Shown here piece after piece: positions 33,396 to 46,196 of a stretch of 64,000 bases of DNA; positions within the stretch are counted from its first letter, which is position 1; each line of letters opens with the position of its first letter. The notes beneath the pieces were generated by a model, which was not told the origin of the DNA, did not search any database, and saw only the letters and a program-made list of their open reading frames with translations. The position numbers and the translations under genes are program-made. Source of the stretch: Siderastrea radians (lineage: Eukaryota; Cnidaria; Anthozoa; Scleractinia; Rhizangiidae); contig OZ024895.1 in assembly GCA_964017195.1 (NCBI GenBank), positions 9,731,501 through 9,795,500 on the forward strand. Direction: 5' to 3'.

Positions 33396-34238
33396 TCTCC
33401 AAAAACCGTCTAAGTGACTTAAATTTTTGTTTTAAAAATATACCGATTTTGAATCACCAACATCAATTTTTTTCACTCGTGGGAGTTGAAAAAGTATGTA
33501 GGAGTGACTGGGAGATTGTCCACATGAGTATTGTGGAAATAAGGACAGTAAAAACAACTTTAAAAACAATATGGATGCCAAGTTTAATATTTTCTCACTA
33601 ATGGCTTGATCTGTTGGTATATTAAAAGTTTTTCACAGTAAGTCTATGACGACCATGACTATATGACAACGTAACAATCCCACCTTTTAATACAAATTAC
33701 TACCATCCACCACTTTGGAAAATGAATGCTTTTAGTGATATGGAACATCACGAACATATTTTTCAAGAGGAAAAACCGCTGAAATGGATTGTTCTTGGCA
33801 TACTGAGTGAGGTTATCGGGTATCGTGTCAAGAAAATAGCGAAGAAACACAGGACTTGTCAGCAAAAAAAAGTTGTAAATATCTCTAAATATCCCTAAAT
33901 TTTCTTAATATCTTAGAACTTTCTAAATATCTCGGGAGGTTCTAAATATCCCAAAAATATCCGGATATTTGTGGAAAGGCCTATAAAGAAGTAACATACT
34001 TGAGCCGCGGCCTATTAAGACTACACATAACCTATAAAACAACAATTCATATTCAGTAACCTTTTGTAAAACTAAACAAAAGAAAATATGGAATACTACG
34101 TCATAGTCGGATGGCAATTTCACGGGATTTTAAGTATTTGCGTGCAGACTCACTGCAAGGCTTAAATTACGTGATAAAATTATTGGGAATAATCAAGCTG
34201 TTTTAGATGAGAACAGTTACCGAGTCCCTTCATTATTT

Positions 34239-34420
34239 ATTTCTATGTTATGTTATGTTATGTTATGTTATGTCATGTTATGTTATGTTATGTTATATTA
34301 CGTTACGTTACGTTACGTTATGTTATGTTATGTTGTTATGTTATGTTAGTATGTTGTGTTGCGTTGCATTGTGTTGTGTTGTGTTGTTGTGTTGTGTTGT
34401 GTTCTGTTATGTTATTGGTT
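34239..34420. repeat. (TTATG)n pentanucleotide array with internal variant blocks
   Basis: Starts as TTATG repeats, passes through a TTACG block (34300-34320), returns to TTATG and ends in TTGTG units. The Tyr/Cys/Val-rich ORFs over it are artefacts. Confidence 0.9.
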
Positions 34421-34460
34421 AATGTTGCGCATTCGTATAAGAACATCATTTGCTACTTAC

Positions 34461-34790
34461 ACTGCACTGAGATCTCCACAGTACTGTCTTGAGCTTCCAG
34501 ACCAGTGTTTCGTATTGTATATCGGTAATATCCACTGTCTGATCTGCTCAAAGCAAGAAGTGTTATCGTTGTTTCAATGGCTGATATGTTCATTTGTAGA
34601 CGGTTTTGATAAGAAGGAATCACAGCGAAGCCGCCACCATCTTTCAGTGCGATGGTTGTTGATGGAAGCAATACAAATTGTGAATCTCGAAATGTTCCGT
34701 CAATATTGTAGACCCAATGAAGAGTGATGTTGTCCCCTTCATCGACAAGCGAAGGATTTGAAGGTTCTTGTGTGTATGTTGGAGCTGATT
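34461..34790 (-). CDS. Ig-like (V-type) domain exon
   Basis: A 330-bp, phase 1-1 exon with a GCAG acceptor and GTAAGT donor. It encodes TYTQEPSNPSLVDEGDNITL, HWVYNIDGTFRDSQF, an interior with two possible N-glycosylation sites, then LLALSRSDSGYYRYTIRNTG and ISVQC. The D-S-G-x-Y motif and the domain length fit an Ig V-like fold, but the usual first-strand Cys is absent, so it is non-canonical. Decayed copies lie near 37.6 and 39.7 kb and a close relative is on the plus strand at 55.7 kb. It may be the upstream exon of the minus-strand gene at 11.5-12.4 kb, or of a separate one. Confidence 0.8.
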
Positions 34791-35739
34791 CTGCGTCGAC
34801 ATGTTAAGAGTATTTAAAAGTTAAAGCATAAGCTTCAAACGTTAAAACGTTCAAGCCCAACAAACAGCTATTAACAACGGGAAATGGAAAAATAAGTAAT
34901 ACACACCCAAAAAATTAAAATCAGTTCATTCCATAACACAGACAATGAGAGAAAAGTGGACATTACCAATTTCATGCAGTAAACTCGGAGTTAAATATTT
35001 TATTTCTAATCCTTCAAATCTGCCAGCCAATACCCAGGGCATGCATCTGTGCCTCGTTTTAAAAGCGTGAGTTCTGTAAGCTTAAAAGTTTAAACCGAGC
35101 TCTGTGAGCAACCTTGTTTCACTTCTTGGTAGTATTTATTTTGATCACACTTAGCTTATCTACTTCTTCCTACCAGTCGGAGGACCAAAGAAGAATGACG
35201 AATACTTCCTGAAACAACTGTGAAAAAAATACGTCTTGAAGCACATTTAAAGGTTTCGTTCTATGCTTTTGAAACAATCCTGGCAGTATACACGTCACAA
35301 TTGAGCCTATAGGGGAGAAGAGAATTGTCGAAGTTTCTTCAATAGTTTAATGTCATCCTCAGTTGAAGGAAAATGTTGCAACAAAGCTGATGCCGAAACA
35401 TTAAAACTTAAAAGTGTTGTGCTGTTTCTTAAAATATTAACTTCTTTCCTGCTACCAAGACCTTTTGGCTATTAAACAAGCTGCTGTTGGCACAAGTGCT
35501 GTTGACATCCATAGGCGACTCCTATCGCTGTAATTGATCCCGGCCTCCCAACACGCAAGCGAGTGGCAGGCAAAAAAAAACTTATCGTAACATGCAGTCA
35601 AGAAAAAACCAAGCTAGCACTGAAGCTTTATTTTTCCATTCCTGAGGGGAAAGGTCATTTTCTTAACAATAGTTAAAAAGCTTTCAGTAGAGCGGTAGAC
35701 TTAAAAATAGTCGCTTCTTTTTCTGGAGCTAGCGTAATA
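34791..35739. other. Gene-less stretch upstream of the Ig exon
   Basis: Probably intron of the minus-strand Ig gene. No ORF, strong repeat or signal-peptide exon recognised. Confidence 0.35.
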
Positions 35740-35786
35740 GCATATCGAGAGTGAACCTCCAGTAGGGCAGTTCACTCTCGATATGC
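35740..35786. repeat. Perfect hairpin, 17-bp stem
   Basis: GCATATCGAGAGTGAAC (35740-35756) pairs exactly with 35770-35786 around a 13-nt loop. Confidence 0.88.
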
Positions 35787-36070
35787 ACATTTGATCCAGA
35801 TGTTTTGTTTCAGTGTTCCTGGAACTAACAAGCGCCCAAACGTGAAGAGTCTTGACTCTCAACTTGCTGTAAAATCTGATTTTTCAAGTAGCTCCCAGTT
35901 CCTGAAAGTGACGCACAGTATTTTTTTTTCAGGCTTCCTCTGCAAGTGCTCAACCACGAGCCTCTTTAATATAGAAACATATGGATGGAATGTACGTGCA
36001 AGGTTACCTGACGACTAAGTAAGGGTTAGACAATGAACGCGAGTGTTCTATGGGACATAGTGTCCCGAGC

Positions 36071-36117
36071 AAAGATAGAATGCCACGAGGCCGCAGGCCG
36101 AGTGGCATTCTATCTTT
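36071..36117. repeat. Perfect hairpin, 16-bp stem
   Basis: AAAGATAGAATGCCAC (36071-36086) pairs exactly with 36102-36117. The loop holds a smaller GGCC-GCA-GGCC palindrome. Confidence 0.88.
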
Positions 36118-36722
36118 TTTCGTTTTTTTTGTTTCTATCTTTTTTCGTTTTTGCGTTCAGATTGTATTTTTGCATTTTAATTTTTTAGTTCTCACCTTGA
36201 AATCACGTTACTATTTTGTTTACGGTATTTTTGCTATTGTAAACACGCCTTTGAGTTGCAATGTTTTACTGAAAGTGCGTCACGGCGCGGTTTATCGCAG
36301 TTGATGCGTAAACAGCCATGAGCCAATAATACACGGACTGAGGAACTCGAGGCAGTGATTGCCCCACAAGATTTACTAGATTTACACTGGTGAAAGCAGT
36401 CTTCTACGCGCTACGACCACCGGCACCAGCAAGTGGGGAACCCGCAGGGAAAGTCAAGAGACCAAAGACAAGTTCAAGTACAACACTCGTAGTCCGGCAA
36501 ACGCGGAGAAACAAGTCTGTCCTTCTATTTCAATTAAGGTCTGACCAATTTTTTATTTCATGTAAAGCTGTAAAGTAATGGTTTTTCTTTCGATTTGCTT
36601 TTTGCTTTGCTATTACAAGATTGCATTTTTTGTTGTTTTTTTGATATCACCGTTGAAGCTGTTGTTTTTATCGATTTAGTTATAAATATTCACAGGAATT
36701 TGTGCATACTAATAGAGCATAC

Positions 36723-36785
36723 TATAGAGCATACTAATGAGGCTTCCAAACAAAGGAAAACAATGCCTCATTAGTATGCTCTATA
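36723..36785. repeat. Perfect hairpin, 21-bp stem
   Basis: The 21 bases 36723-36743 (core GAGCATACTAATGAGGC) are the exact reverse complement of 36765-36785. The loop is 21 nt. The sequence just before it (36711-36722) partly repeats the stem (AGAGCATACTA). Confidence 0.88.
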
Positions 36786-37556
36786 TAGAACCACTAATGA
36801 ATGCAGAAATTCCCTGTACTTTTACCCTCAATTTCCCTGTGCGTCAAAGCCCCCGCCACTTTACATAATTTAAGACAGTTTATGGAATATAGAGCATCGA
36901 AATGCTGGACACTGATTGGCTGAGTGGGTGTGACCATGTTCTAAGCAAGAATGGGTCACACTTAGATCAAGCAAAATGTAGCTTTTCCGTAGAAGTATCG
37001 TCTCGTGTCAGGTAGAATCCTTCATTATCGAGCCAGTTCTTTTCTTTCAGGACTCTCAGTTCTTCAAACAACATTAAAGAGGTGCGCAAACGTATGGGTT
37101 TTTAAAACTATTTGTAAGCTGATTTGTTCACAACCTGTCAAGAATCGCCTGCCCATTTCCATTTCGACAATGCACTCAATTTTTCTGTAATCGCAATATT
37201 TCTTTTACAAATATTTGCAATTAATTTTATAGAGGGCTGTTAAGATTAGTGTTTTAACACAGGCTGGGTTTTACTGATTTTTAATAAATCATCATCATCT
37301 CTTGGCAGATAATTGACAGAACCTCCTATAGTATAGATCTTATGGTAATTTTGCCAATAAATTATGCTACTTTTTTTGAAAATAACGTAAGTTAAACGTG
37401 TTAGTCTTTTAACAGAGGATGGGCGGCTGTACGGAAGTAAAAATTTTTCTGACATCCGGAAAAAATCAAGGTATGACGTCATACATGATAACGCATTCCC
37501 CTAGCCCTTCTCATTTTTGATTGCCTGTTTTGTTTTTGCGTTAGGTAAAAATATAT

Positions 37557-37655
37557 TATTTGCTACTTACAACGCACTGAGATCTCCACTTGCAAAAAGT
37601 CGTTTTCTATCATATGTCGATTATCCCCACTGCAAGAATTGTTATCGTGTCTCAT
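37557..37655 (-). pseudogene. Fragment of a duplicated Ig exon (3' end)
   Basis: The minus strand repeats the end of the 34461-34790 exon: the GTAAGTAGC donor region and the CACTGAGATCTCCAC block (here GCACTGAGATCTCCACTTG), then weak matches to the DSG-Y region. The rest of the exon is missing. Confidence 0.6.
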
Positions 37656-37704
37656 TAGGCGGCCGTCGTGCGCCTACGCACGTCGCACCGACTCGTAAAA
37701 TGGA

Positions 37705-37830
37705 CGTTTTTGGTTTTTCATTTTCGTCGTCGTCCGTCAGGTAACTTAGTCCTCTTGGAGTCGCACGGCCTCTGACTAATGCCCTTCCTGTTATAATGAC
37801 GTAAATAATGACCTTTGAACGACAATTGCA
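37705..37830. repeat. Duplicated segment, copy 1
   Basis: Shares CGTCGTC...GTCAG, ACTTAGTCCTCTTGG, GTCGC and GCTGTTATAATGAC-type blocks with 38895-38995. It suggests the Ig-exon neighbourhood was tandemly duplicated. Confidence 0.6.
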
Positions 37831-37979
37831 TCGCGCATTCTAGATTGCAAGTAGCTGCACTCGTGTCGTTAAAATCCAAGTGGAGCCCTTCCCTGATGGC
37901 TGAAACATTTGCTATGAATGCCTAGGGGCCGTACTTCAAAATATCACGGTTTAAGAACGATTTATTTCTCCAGTAAAGC

Positions 37980-37982
<3 letters not shown>

Positions 37983-38033
<51 letters not shown>

Positions 38034-38034
38034 T
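37983..38034. repeat. (AAT)n tail of the minus-strand LINE
   Basis: A trinucleotide array directly after the LINE 3' untranslated region, which ends GGCGCTATAGCAAATTAAC on the minus strand. Such simple-repeat tails are usual for CR1/L2-like LINEs. Confidence 0.8.
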
Positions 38035-38665
38035 TGTTAATTTGCTATAGCGCCTTTTAACATAGAAACGATCAAAAGCGCTTTACATTCAACATACTAG
38101 TTAAAATTAATAAAGCGAATCTATGATAGATAAAACCGATAAAAAGGAAAAATGCCAATAAAAATACATTAATAAAATGAAAGTAAAATGAAATATATTA
38201 AAACTACGTAAAAGCTAATCTAAAAAAGATGTGTCTTGACATGTCTCTTAAAAGCGCCCAGTGATTCGATCTCACGGATATGCGTGGGAACGCTGTTCCA
38301 CAATGTAAGGGCGGCAGCGTAAAACGAGCTAGCGCCTAAAGTTGCCAACATGCGCCCTGTAGGACGTTCCAAAACAATAGTGTAGTTCGATCTAGGTGAC
38401 ATGCCATGTATGGCCTTAAAAGTAATAATTAAATTTTAAAATAGATACGATAAAACACTGGCAACCAATGAAGCTCATAGAGAACTGGCGAGATACGATC
38501 ATACTTCCTAGTGTTCGTAATAAGTCTTGCGGCAGTGTTCTGGACTCGTTGTAGCTTACAAATCTGATATTTGGGCAGCCCATAAAGTAAACTGTTACAA
38601 TAATCTAATCGTGAGGTCACAAAAGCATGAACTAAAACGCTACAGGGTTTCTCTCTCTCTGAAAC
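38035..38665 (-). mobile_element. 5'-truncated CR1/L2-like LINE
   Basis: The minus strand encodes the C-terminus of a non-LTR reverse transcriptase: [52 protein letters not shown], then in another frame YTIVLERPTGRMLATLGASS, FYAAALTLWNSVPTHIRE and AFKRHVKTHLF. It is followed by a short 3' UTR and an (AAT)n tail. The catalytic core is missing and there is at least one frameshift, so this is a dead copy. It interrupts the duplicated Ig-exon neighbourhood. Confidence 0.85.
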
Positions 38666-38894
38666 CAATCTGTCAAATATCGGACATTCTCCTCGTGAAT
38701 ACCGTAGTAATCTGTCACCGGTAGTACGTTTACATACATTTAATTTCTTACATACCGGAAGTGCAAATTGTCCATAACAGGTCACCGGAAACCAAGAACT
38801 ACTAAAAAACACCTTTTTTCCTAAGGAAAAGGGGAAGGGGGGGGGGGAGAGACTATCGGCCTCCTGTAAATTCTTCAGAATTTCATGTTTGTTT

Positions 38895-38995
38895 TTCATT
38901 TTTCGTCGTCGCGTCGTCCTTCAGTTCACTTAGTCCTCTTGGGGTCGCGCGACCTCTGAACAATGGCTTTGCTGTTATAATGACATAGACAGATA
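38895..38995. repeat. Duplicated segment, copy 2
   Basis: Partner of 37705-37830. Confidence 0.6.
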
Positions 38996-39559
38996 CCCAC
39001 ATAAAACGCATTCGATTTTAACAGATTGAAAACTAATCTCTCAAACACCGGACAATTTCCTCGTGAATTAACAATAACATGACCTTTGCTGAAGAGTTTT
39101 GAAGTTGAATTTTCCATCTATAGCTATGATCGCAGAAAACGTCAGGGAATGTATTGACGAACCACATTAGAATTGCTGCAGACGTGTTAAATCGTGTTTT
39201 TAAAGGGAATACGCCATAAGCACGTAGCTCACAGTTCATTGCAAGATTTACAACATAGCCAAAGTATTGCCATCACACCTTGACGGGTTTTGTCACTCAG
39301 GTTTACATGCTGTCTCCTTAGTGGGGAAAGGGGGGATGCCGTTGAATCAAAATGGACCGCCTGTAAATTCTTCAGAATACCCAGAATATCTTTCTCGTTA
39401 GTGTCACAACATTAGTCAAAATATTGCTTCAAATAGTCACTGTTGACACACAGATTCACGTCCTGGGTCTCCTTGGAATTTTAAGAGAGTTTACATGAGG
39501 GTCCACCGGAGAAAGAGCGGGCAAAGTTATCATTGGCCGCTTGTAAATTCTTCAGAATT

Positions 39560-39780
39560 TCTTGTTCTTTGATAGAACCATTACAATGCGGCGGTTTTTA
39601 TAGGACGGAATGACAGTCAAGCCGATACCATGCCAGTTTTTCTTGCTATGATTGTCTACAGAAGCAATCGAAATTCTCCGACTCCTAATGTCCCGTCTGA
39701 GTTGCAGGTCCATTGAAGTGTGATGTTCTTCCCTTCATCGACTAACGAGGGCTTTGAAGGTCCTGTTTAGTATGATGGCG
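39560..39780 (-). pseudogene. Decayed copy of the Ig V-like exon
   Basis: The minus strand reads PSY, GPSKPSLVDEGKNITLQWTC, NSDGTLGVGEFRLLL with stops and frame changes, matching the 34.4-kb exon (NPSLVDEGDNITLHWVYNID). The C-terminal DSG-Y part is missing. Confidence 0.75.
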
Positions 39781-39839
39781 CGCAAACTGATGAATTAAAT
39801 TTAATATATAGATTTAGCCAAGCCTAAAAGCGGAACTCC

Positions 39840-39889
39840 AATTTTTATTTATTTATTTATTTATTAGTATTTATTTTATTTATTATTAT

Positions 39890-39949
<60 letters not shown>

Positions 39950-39950
39950 C
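39840..39950. repeat. (TTAT)n/(TTA)n microsatellite
   Basis: TTTA units pass into a long TTA array. Confidence 0.9.
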
Positions 39951-41394
39951 TCAAGTGGTACCTGACAGCAATATTATAGTTTAGGTAATTATTAGTAAAT
40001 ACACCTCTCATCAAATTAGAATCTGCATACCTGGCAACCTTATAAAATCAGAAATAGGGACCACCCCCCCCCCATGCTCACCCCAGTCCTGGGGTAGTGC
40101 CCTGCCCCCCCCCCCACTGCCCCCCAACACTGAGCAGGGTCTAGGATGCTCTAGGGTTTTTGCATTAATTTTTAAAAATATTGCCTGTACTGTACTGTCT
40201 TAGCATTAGAATTCTCAGGTGTTGTTTAATGGTCTCAAGCACCACATGTATTGCACAAAACAAAAGAAAAGTCAAAAAAAGACCAATTGAAGGCCAATCT
40301 TTAATAATCCAGTTCCAAATTGTCTTTTTTTTCCTGGAAAATCGGAATGTCCCGATTTTTTTAGGTTTTGAAACTCCAAAATTGGGACAATTCCCATTAA
40401 ATGGGGATGGATGGCAGGTGAACCTGTTTTACAAAATTCTAAATAAGCCCCAGTTTTAGGTTGTAAACTTAAATATTGGGCACAATAATTATTTTTGTTC
40501 ACCTTACCTCGGCCTTTTCTCTGCCACAAGTCTACGGTTTAATTTATTTACATTTTTGCAGAGTTGTCAAATTGCATAGACAAGGTACTAATTGAAAAAT
40601 ACCTCCACCTTATTTATTCAGTGGTTTGACAGATAAGTTGTGTGGTATAGAGCGAGGAAAAATGCCAGCAATGAGTACCGGTAAAATGTCCTTGACCATT
40701 ATCTGTAAAACCACTGAATGATATTTATTATTCCACTACAATATTTGCCTATCATATTTTAAATGATTTATTCAATGATGATTTGAAACCGGGACACTAC
40801 AGTGCAATACACTCATACCCTCATGTATGTGTTTCCCCCTTATATGATAAACTGATGCTATAGTGGAATAACAATGTACCTTGTTTACTCTTATTGATGC
40901 CCAGGGACTATTATATTAAAATCAATCTCTTTAAGTACCCATCAGTCATGAATCAACCACTCAACCACTTAGTTGATAAATCGGTCAATCAGTCAATTAA
41001 AAATTTGTGACTAACAGTGTTGCCAACGCGAATAACAAATGGTCCAGTAACCACTAGTGACTTTATTTGATGCACAGATTATGACTCACTATGTTACTAC
41101 CCCTGACTGTGATGGTAGTAATTCTTGTGGTTGAATTTGTTTTTGGTTTGATCATTAGCCTTTACACTGCATCTAATGTCACCAATGAGCAATGTTACTG
41201 ATTGTCATAATCTGGTAGCAAAGAGAAACAAAAAGAAAAGCCTCTTCATAAATCATTTCAGGATAGTCAGAAACCTGTCATGTAATGAACTGACAAGAGG
41301 GGATCAGACTGTGGTGAATCCATCATTTGAAATAGTTTTCCCTGTCAAGTGAATTCAAGTAAATAAGTCTGAATCATTATTCCTGGGAAGTTAG

Positions 41395-41410
41395 TTGTGT
41401 GTGTGCTTGT

Positions 41411-41441
<31 letters not shown>

Positions 41442-41442
41442 T
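41395..41442. repeat. (GT)n followed by poly-G tract
   Basis: Alternating GT units run directly into about 18 G. Confidence 0.9.
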
Positions 41443-41933
41443 AGGGTTACTCCCAAATAACTGAAATGCTACTGGTGTATGGATGTGTTACTGAGGGAAC
41501 ATGAAGTGTATGTGGATACAGTCAAACTAATCACCAACATCAAAATTTACCAAAAAAAAAAAAACAAAAATATAAAACCTTATTTCAAAACTGCTCTTAA
41601 AATTTTTTATTTCAATTGATAATGTCTGCCTGGGAACATACATGTAGCTAAGAGTACAAATTTATTAACCAAAGCCTTACAATAAACTGCCATATTTTTT
41701 CTGACATCAGGTTGATGGAATAAAAACCTGTATGGGAAACAAAGCAGAGTTTAATTACCTCAGTTGCCAAAAGTAAGCCTGTGGCTTTAGGGAGGTTCTA
41801 AGGATATTTGCGCAATTTTTTTCTGCGCATCCATACTGCGCACACAATTCACAAAATTGGCATTATGTCATGCCGTGTCATGCACTGAACATGCACGCTC
41901 GCATGAAAAACTACCCCAAATGTTTTAAGACAC

Positions 41934-42376
41934 TGTAAACTGCCGCTTATAAGCCCTAGGCTGATACAACCTTGTAAGGGGTTTTGGGTGGGCTTATAAA
42001 TGGAGGGGCTTATAACCGGGGGGGCTTACAAAAATGAGCCACAGCAGTGTTGATCGAAATACGTTTTTAATGTACCAGTTTGTAATTAACCTTTGAAATG
42101 TCACAATAAATCGAATTCACTTCAATTTTAACAACAAAATCAAAACTGCAACAACGCGAACGTAACCGGAACATAACAAAACAGAAGCTCAGAGTTAATC
42201 TTTGCAGTTTTCTGTGAGAGTGCTTAATATTAAGGAAACAGGGAAAACTAGAGGAGGGCTTATATCTGGGGGGGAGGGGTGGCATATTACCGGATGTATT
42301 TTTTGTTTACAGGTGGATGGGCCTATAGCCGGGGGGGGGGCTTGTAAGCAGGTGGGCTTATAAGCGGCAGTTTACG
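41934..42376. mobile_element. 443-bp MITE
   Basis: Terminal inverted repeat of about 22 bp, core GTAAACTGCCGCTTATAAGC, at both ends, plus internal GGGCTTATAA and GGGGGG motifs. Non-coding. It is absent from the homologous arm at 27-28 kb, so it inserted after that duplication. Confidence 0.78.
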
Positions 42377-45256
42377 GTATTTGTTTTCAGTTTTGAGCAT
42401 GTGCATTTAAATAAGTGGCATTGAAGCAATCCAAGTGGATGTAAGGTAAACTGTATTTTTCAAGATGGTTGGTCTCATGTAAATACTTATGCCAGTCTGA
42501 ATTTCAGACTGGTCTCATGTAAACAAAATTGCACCAGTCTGAGTTTACACTGTTTTAATGAAATCAGGGTTTTACTGCCCCTGGGTATCTGAGGATGTTG
42601 TTAAACATTCTTGAGAGCTGCTCAACTTTAGTCTGAGGGGGTGTTTGCATGACACCAGTTCATTGTATGCTTTTCATTCTGCTACAAGTTCACCCCAGTC
42701 CCCTCTTGCTTCTCTGTATTTGTTATATGATTACAACACAAAATCTTGTAACAGTGCAAGCCATACCTGGGTGAGTTCATACCGGTATCACGTAAACATG
42801 GTGTAACTATTTGATTCATTCTGCATTAAGTTACCCCCCTGTAATTAACCATATTGCCATCCAGATAAATCTCACATCACCGTGAAAAAAGGATTTTGTA
42901 ACTTGAGGAGGGGAGATTCTTAACTACAAATCTCGCATTGTTGCTAAGGGATTTTTGTGGATGGTATTCTGTCATACGCTGTTTTCAGCGTTTCCTGCCA
43001 CTATATTGGTGAAGTAATGAAGAAGAACATATGAATTCCACAACTGAACATTGTGCACGCATAGCTACTGCCAGTCCCAACTGCACGTTAAAAAGAAAAT
43101 CAGTAAAACTAAGAGGAAACTAGTAAAGTTCCGACTTTTTTGCGAATCGCCCCACCCTTCTTTACAATCTGAAGCATGCAATTACTGTTTTTACAAAGAA
43201 TAGAAGAACTACAGCACAAAAATGTATAAAGATATGTGCTTGTGCCATCACAACTTTTATATTCATAATAAAGCAAATTTCTAGAAACTGTTGCTTAAAA
43301 TTTTGCATCCTGATAATCTTTAAATGTTCGCAATGTTTACAATAGCGAGAACTGTATGCTGTTTGAGTTTTAGCATTTTTTCTGTTCAGGTCAAATGACA
43401 TGCTGAATATGGTTGTGACTTGAAAATCTTGAAAACCTTTCCCATAAAACAAACGTGGCCAAGCAGCTTATCTGTGGAAGTAATAGGGTTTCCAAGATAT
43501 GATGGTTCTGAGGAACTTCCCACAGCAACAATATGGTGATTAAGAGTCTCCTCCCTTAAGTCCAGATGTAAAGGCTCTCATTGCCACCCAAATGGAAGTC
43601 TTGATGGCACACTCCTGTAAATGTTGTGGTTCAATTTTATCCTTGGTTCAATTTTTATTTTCCATTGTGAATAATAGGATTGCCAAATAAAAATTGGAGC
43701 TCCACTTTTAGGCTTGGCTAAATCTATATACTTGAATGATTTTAAAACTGTTTAATTATGTTTGACTGGGTTCAGAAATTGAATGGAATCAAACACAGCT
43801 GTATATATAGGCATATTTTTGGTCATCAATTGTGTTCAACTACCGAACCCAAATTAACCCAATCACTGCATTCAATCCAGTTCAATTTACTGAACAATTA
43901 GATATGTAAGCTGGGCTAATTATATATTAACTGATATCTTCCACATACCTTAACTTCACTGTAAGAAAATGCTGCATCACTGATCACTGCTGGCATATAT
44001 GCCTAGAACAGAAAAAAAGGATCAGTGAAAAAAAAAAAAAAACATTCAGGGCTAAAAAATGACAGTCGCCCAGTCGCCAGTGGCGATTTAAAACTGACCA
44101 GGGCCACTAAAAGTCGAGGCTTAAATGCCTGATAGAGGACTGCAAATAAAAGGTACACTGTAGTTACAATTCAAATAAATTAGACTTTCATTGGAGCATC
44201 TTTGTTTTCTTTCCCCTCCTCAACTCTAAGTTCATCAATTGAAGAAAATTTTCAGTTCTTGGAGTGCAAAATTCATGAGAACGAGCGCCTGTCAAATTAC
44301 TTTCATCCTTAAAATAATATTAACTTCATTGTTTTTCTTTTGACAACATCAAATAACTAATATTGTATGTAACATACATTATTAAAGCATTCACAACGCA
44401 ATTTTTGACCAATGTGACATTAATGAACAGAAAGAATGGGTGAACAGAATAGTAATTATACTCATGCAATGTCAATTTTTTAAGGGAGTCGTCATTCACT
44501 TTGCTAGCATTGTCACTTCCCGCTTTGAAATGTTGTTGCCGAAGCTATACTTTGCTTTACTTTTGTGATCCACCTGATTCATGAGACGTACAAGACCCAT
44601 TGTTGGAAATTTTTGCATCCACCCGTGAAAGTGTACTTCTTTCCAGCTTTTGTGGAATCCTAACAAATAATTAATAAATCATCGCCTGAACCCCTCATTT
44701 GCAGCTATCCAAACTCTTTTAGCCATTTGTCTAAAAAGTGGTTACATGTAATTGTCTTCCGCCCTTTGCATGGTTCATTGGGTAATACAGGTAAGGTAAA
44801 GCACTTGAATATCAATCGATCGAATGAGCAACAAAATGGCAGGACCTCATTTAAGTTTACTGGATGTTCAATCATCTCCAGTCTCCTTTGCTTAACTCAG
44901 TAAAGAGCCAATTGCAATTAATCAAACATGTTCTAACTAATCCCAGCAGACAATTGTCAGTTAAACAAGCCAGATTGCCTTTAGGAAGCAAAAACACATC
45001 AGTACAAATATGTCAATTGCATAAAAAAAATCCTTTGCTTACATCTGGATTCCCCCCCCCCCTTGGGAATACAATGATTTTTGAGAAAACCAAAAAATGC
45101 ATGCAGTAATTATTTAAACTTTCTAAAACATGAACATTCCATTATGAGTGACAAATAGTAAGAAGCACTTTCCACAATGCAGTGCTTTTATTTCATACAT
45201 GTAGGTTAACTGAGATTGAAAAAAAAATGGCAAATTGCAGTCGCCTTCTGAACTAA

Positions 45257-46188
45257 TGCATGGTTCAATTTTACCTGTTACCATCCCCCCACCAGGCAAC
45301 CCCGGGGACAAGTCCAGCCCTTCGAGCCTGGGGGTGGGGAATTGTTTGAAGTGGTCTTGTCCCGGGGAGTCGGGGAGGGAGGCAAATCAAAAATAACTTC
45401 TTGTTGTTCTTGTAAAGTACGTCACTTCTCAGTTGATATGATGGCCCCGGACCGCGTGGAGCCTATTTCCAGTGAAAATCTCTAGTATTTGTAGCAGACT
45501 GTTTAGAGAAGAGTAATCTCTCAAAATTAAAATCTGTGTTCGACGGTACGTTTATTATAAATTGTTGAAAGAATGTGCGTTTGATGCATACTCGAATGAA
45601 TGGTGGTCGTCACAAACAAAGAAATATTTCTTCAGTGTGTTTATATTTATAATAAGACCACTTAAATAGACTCTATATCAAAATGGATGCACAGTTTTAT
45701 GTTAAACAGAGATTTCAGTCCAGTGTTCTTATGAAACAAGGTAAGAAAAACTCCTTTAAATGCTGCCATCAATTTGTTCATGGGCCTCTTGTGCGTATGC
45801 GCTATATTTAGAATAAAACATGTGGCGAAGAAAATTTCTTTACTTGCCAGCCGTACGCCAGTGCAGGTAGAGTTTTTTCTTCAGTTTTCTGTTCATGTTT
45901 TTATTATATTATGCATGTAGTGTCCTTCTTTCAATAAACTCTAGAAAAGCATTTAAGTTCTTGTCAAAACGTCTGATTTTGCTATTGTACGGAAATCAAT
46001 ATGGTCATTTAGGTTTTGTACACAAAACAACGTATTTGTGGTCGATCAGGAGTCCCGGAGGTGGGGAATCGTCTCTTTCTGTGTGCCCGGGGGTGGGGAA
46101 TAGACTGCCAAGTGAGAAAAAAATTGCAAATCCCGGGGGGTAGGCCCGGGGAGGGGGAGGATGGTAACAGGTAGAATTGAACCATGCA
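45257..46188. mobile_element. 932-bp Harbinger-like non-autonomous element
   Basis: Imperfect 29-bp inverted repeats start TGCATGGTTCAATTTTACC, flanked by a 3-bp TAA duplication (45254-45256 and 46189-46191). The subterminal regions are G-rich (GGGGGTGGGGAAT repeated). TWA target duplications fit PIF/Harbinger. No transposase ORF. Confidence 0.72.
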
Positions 46189-46196
46189 TAATATTG

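Larger units (their letters stand above)
40700..44270. repeat. Right arm of the diverged inverted duplication
   Basis: Reverse-complement blocks of 26100-32220 in mirrored order. It contains the insertion at 41934-42376 and the (GT)n/(G)n tract at 41395-41442, and lacks the 2.3-kb element of the other arm. No gene recognised. Confidence 0.65.

Noticed and set aside
34207..34727. Tyr/Cys/Val-rich ORFs
   Set aside because: Translation of the TTATG microsatellite and antisense of the Ig exon.
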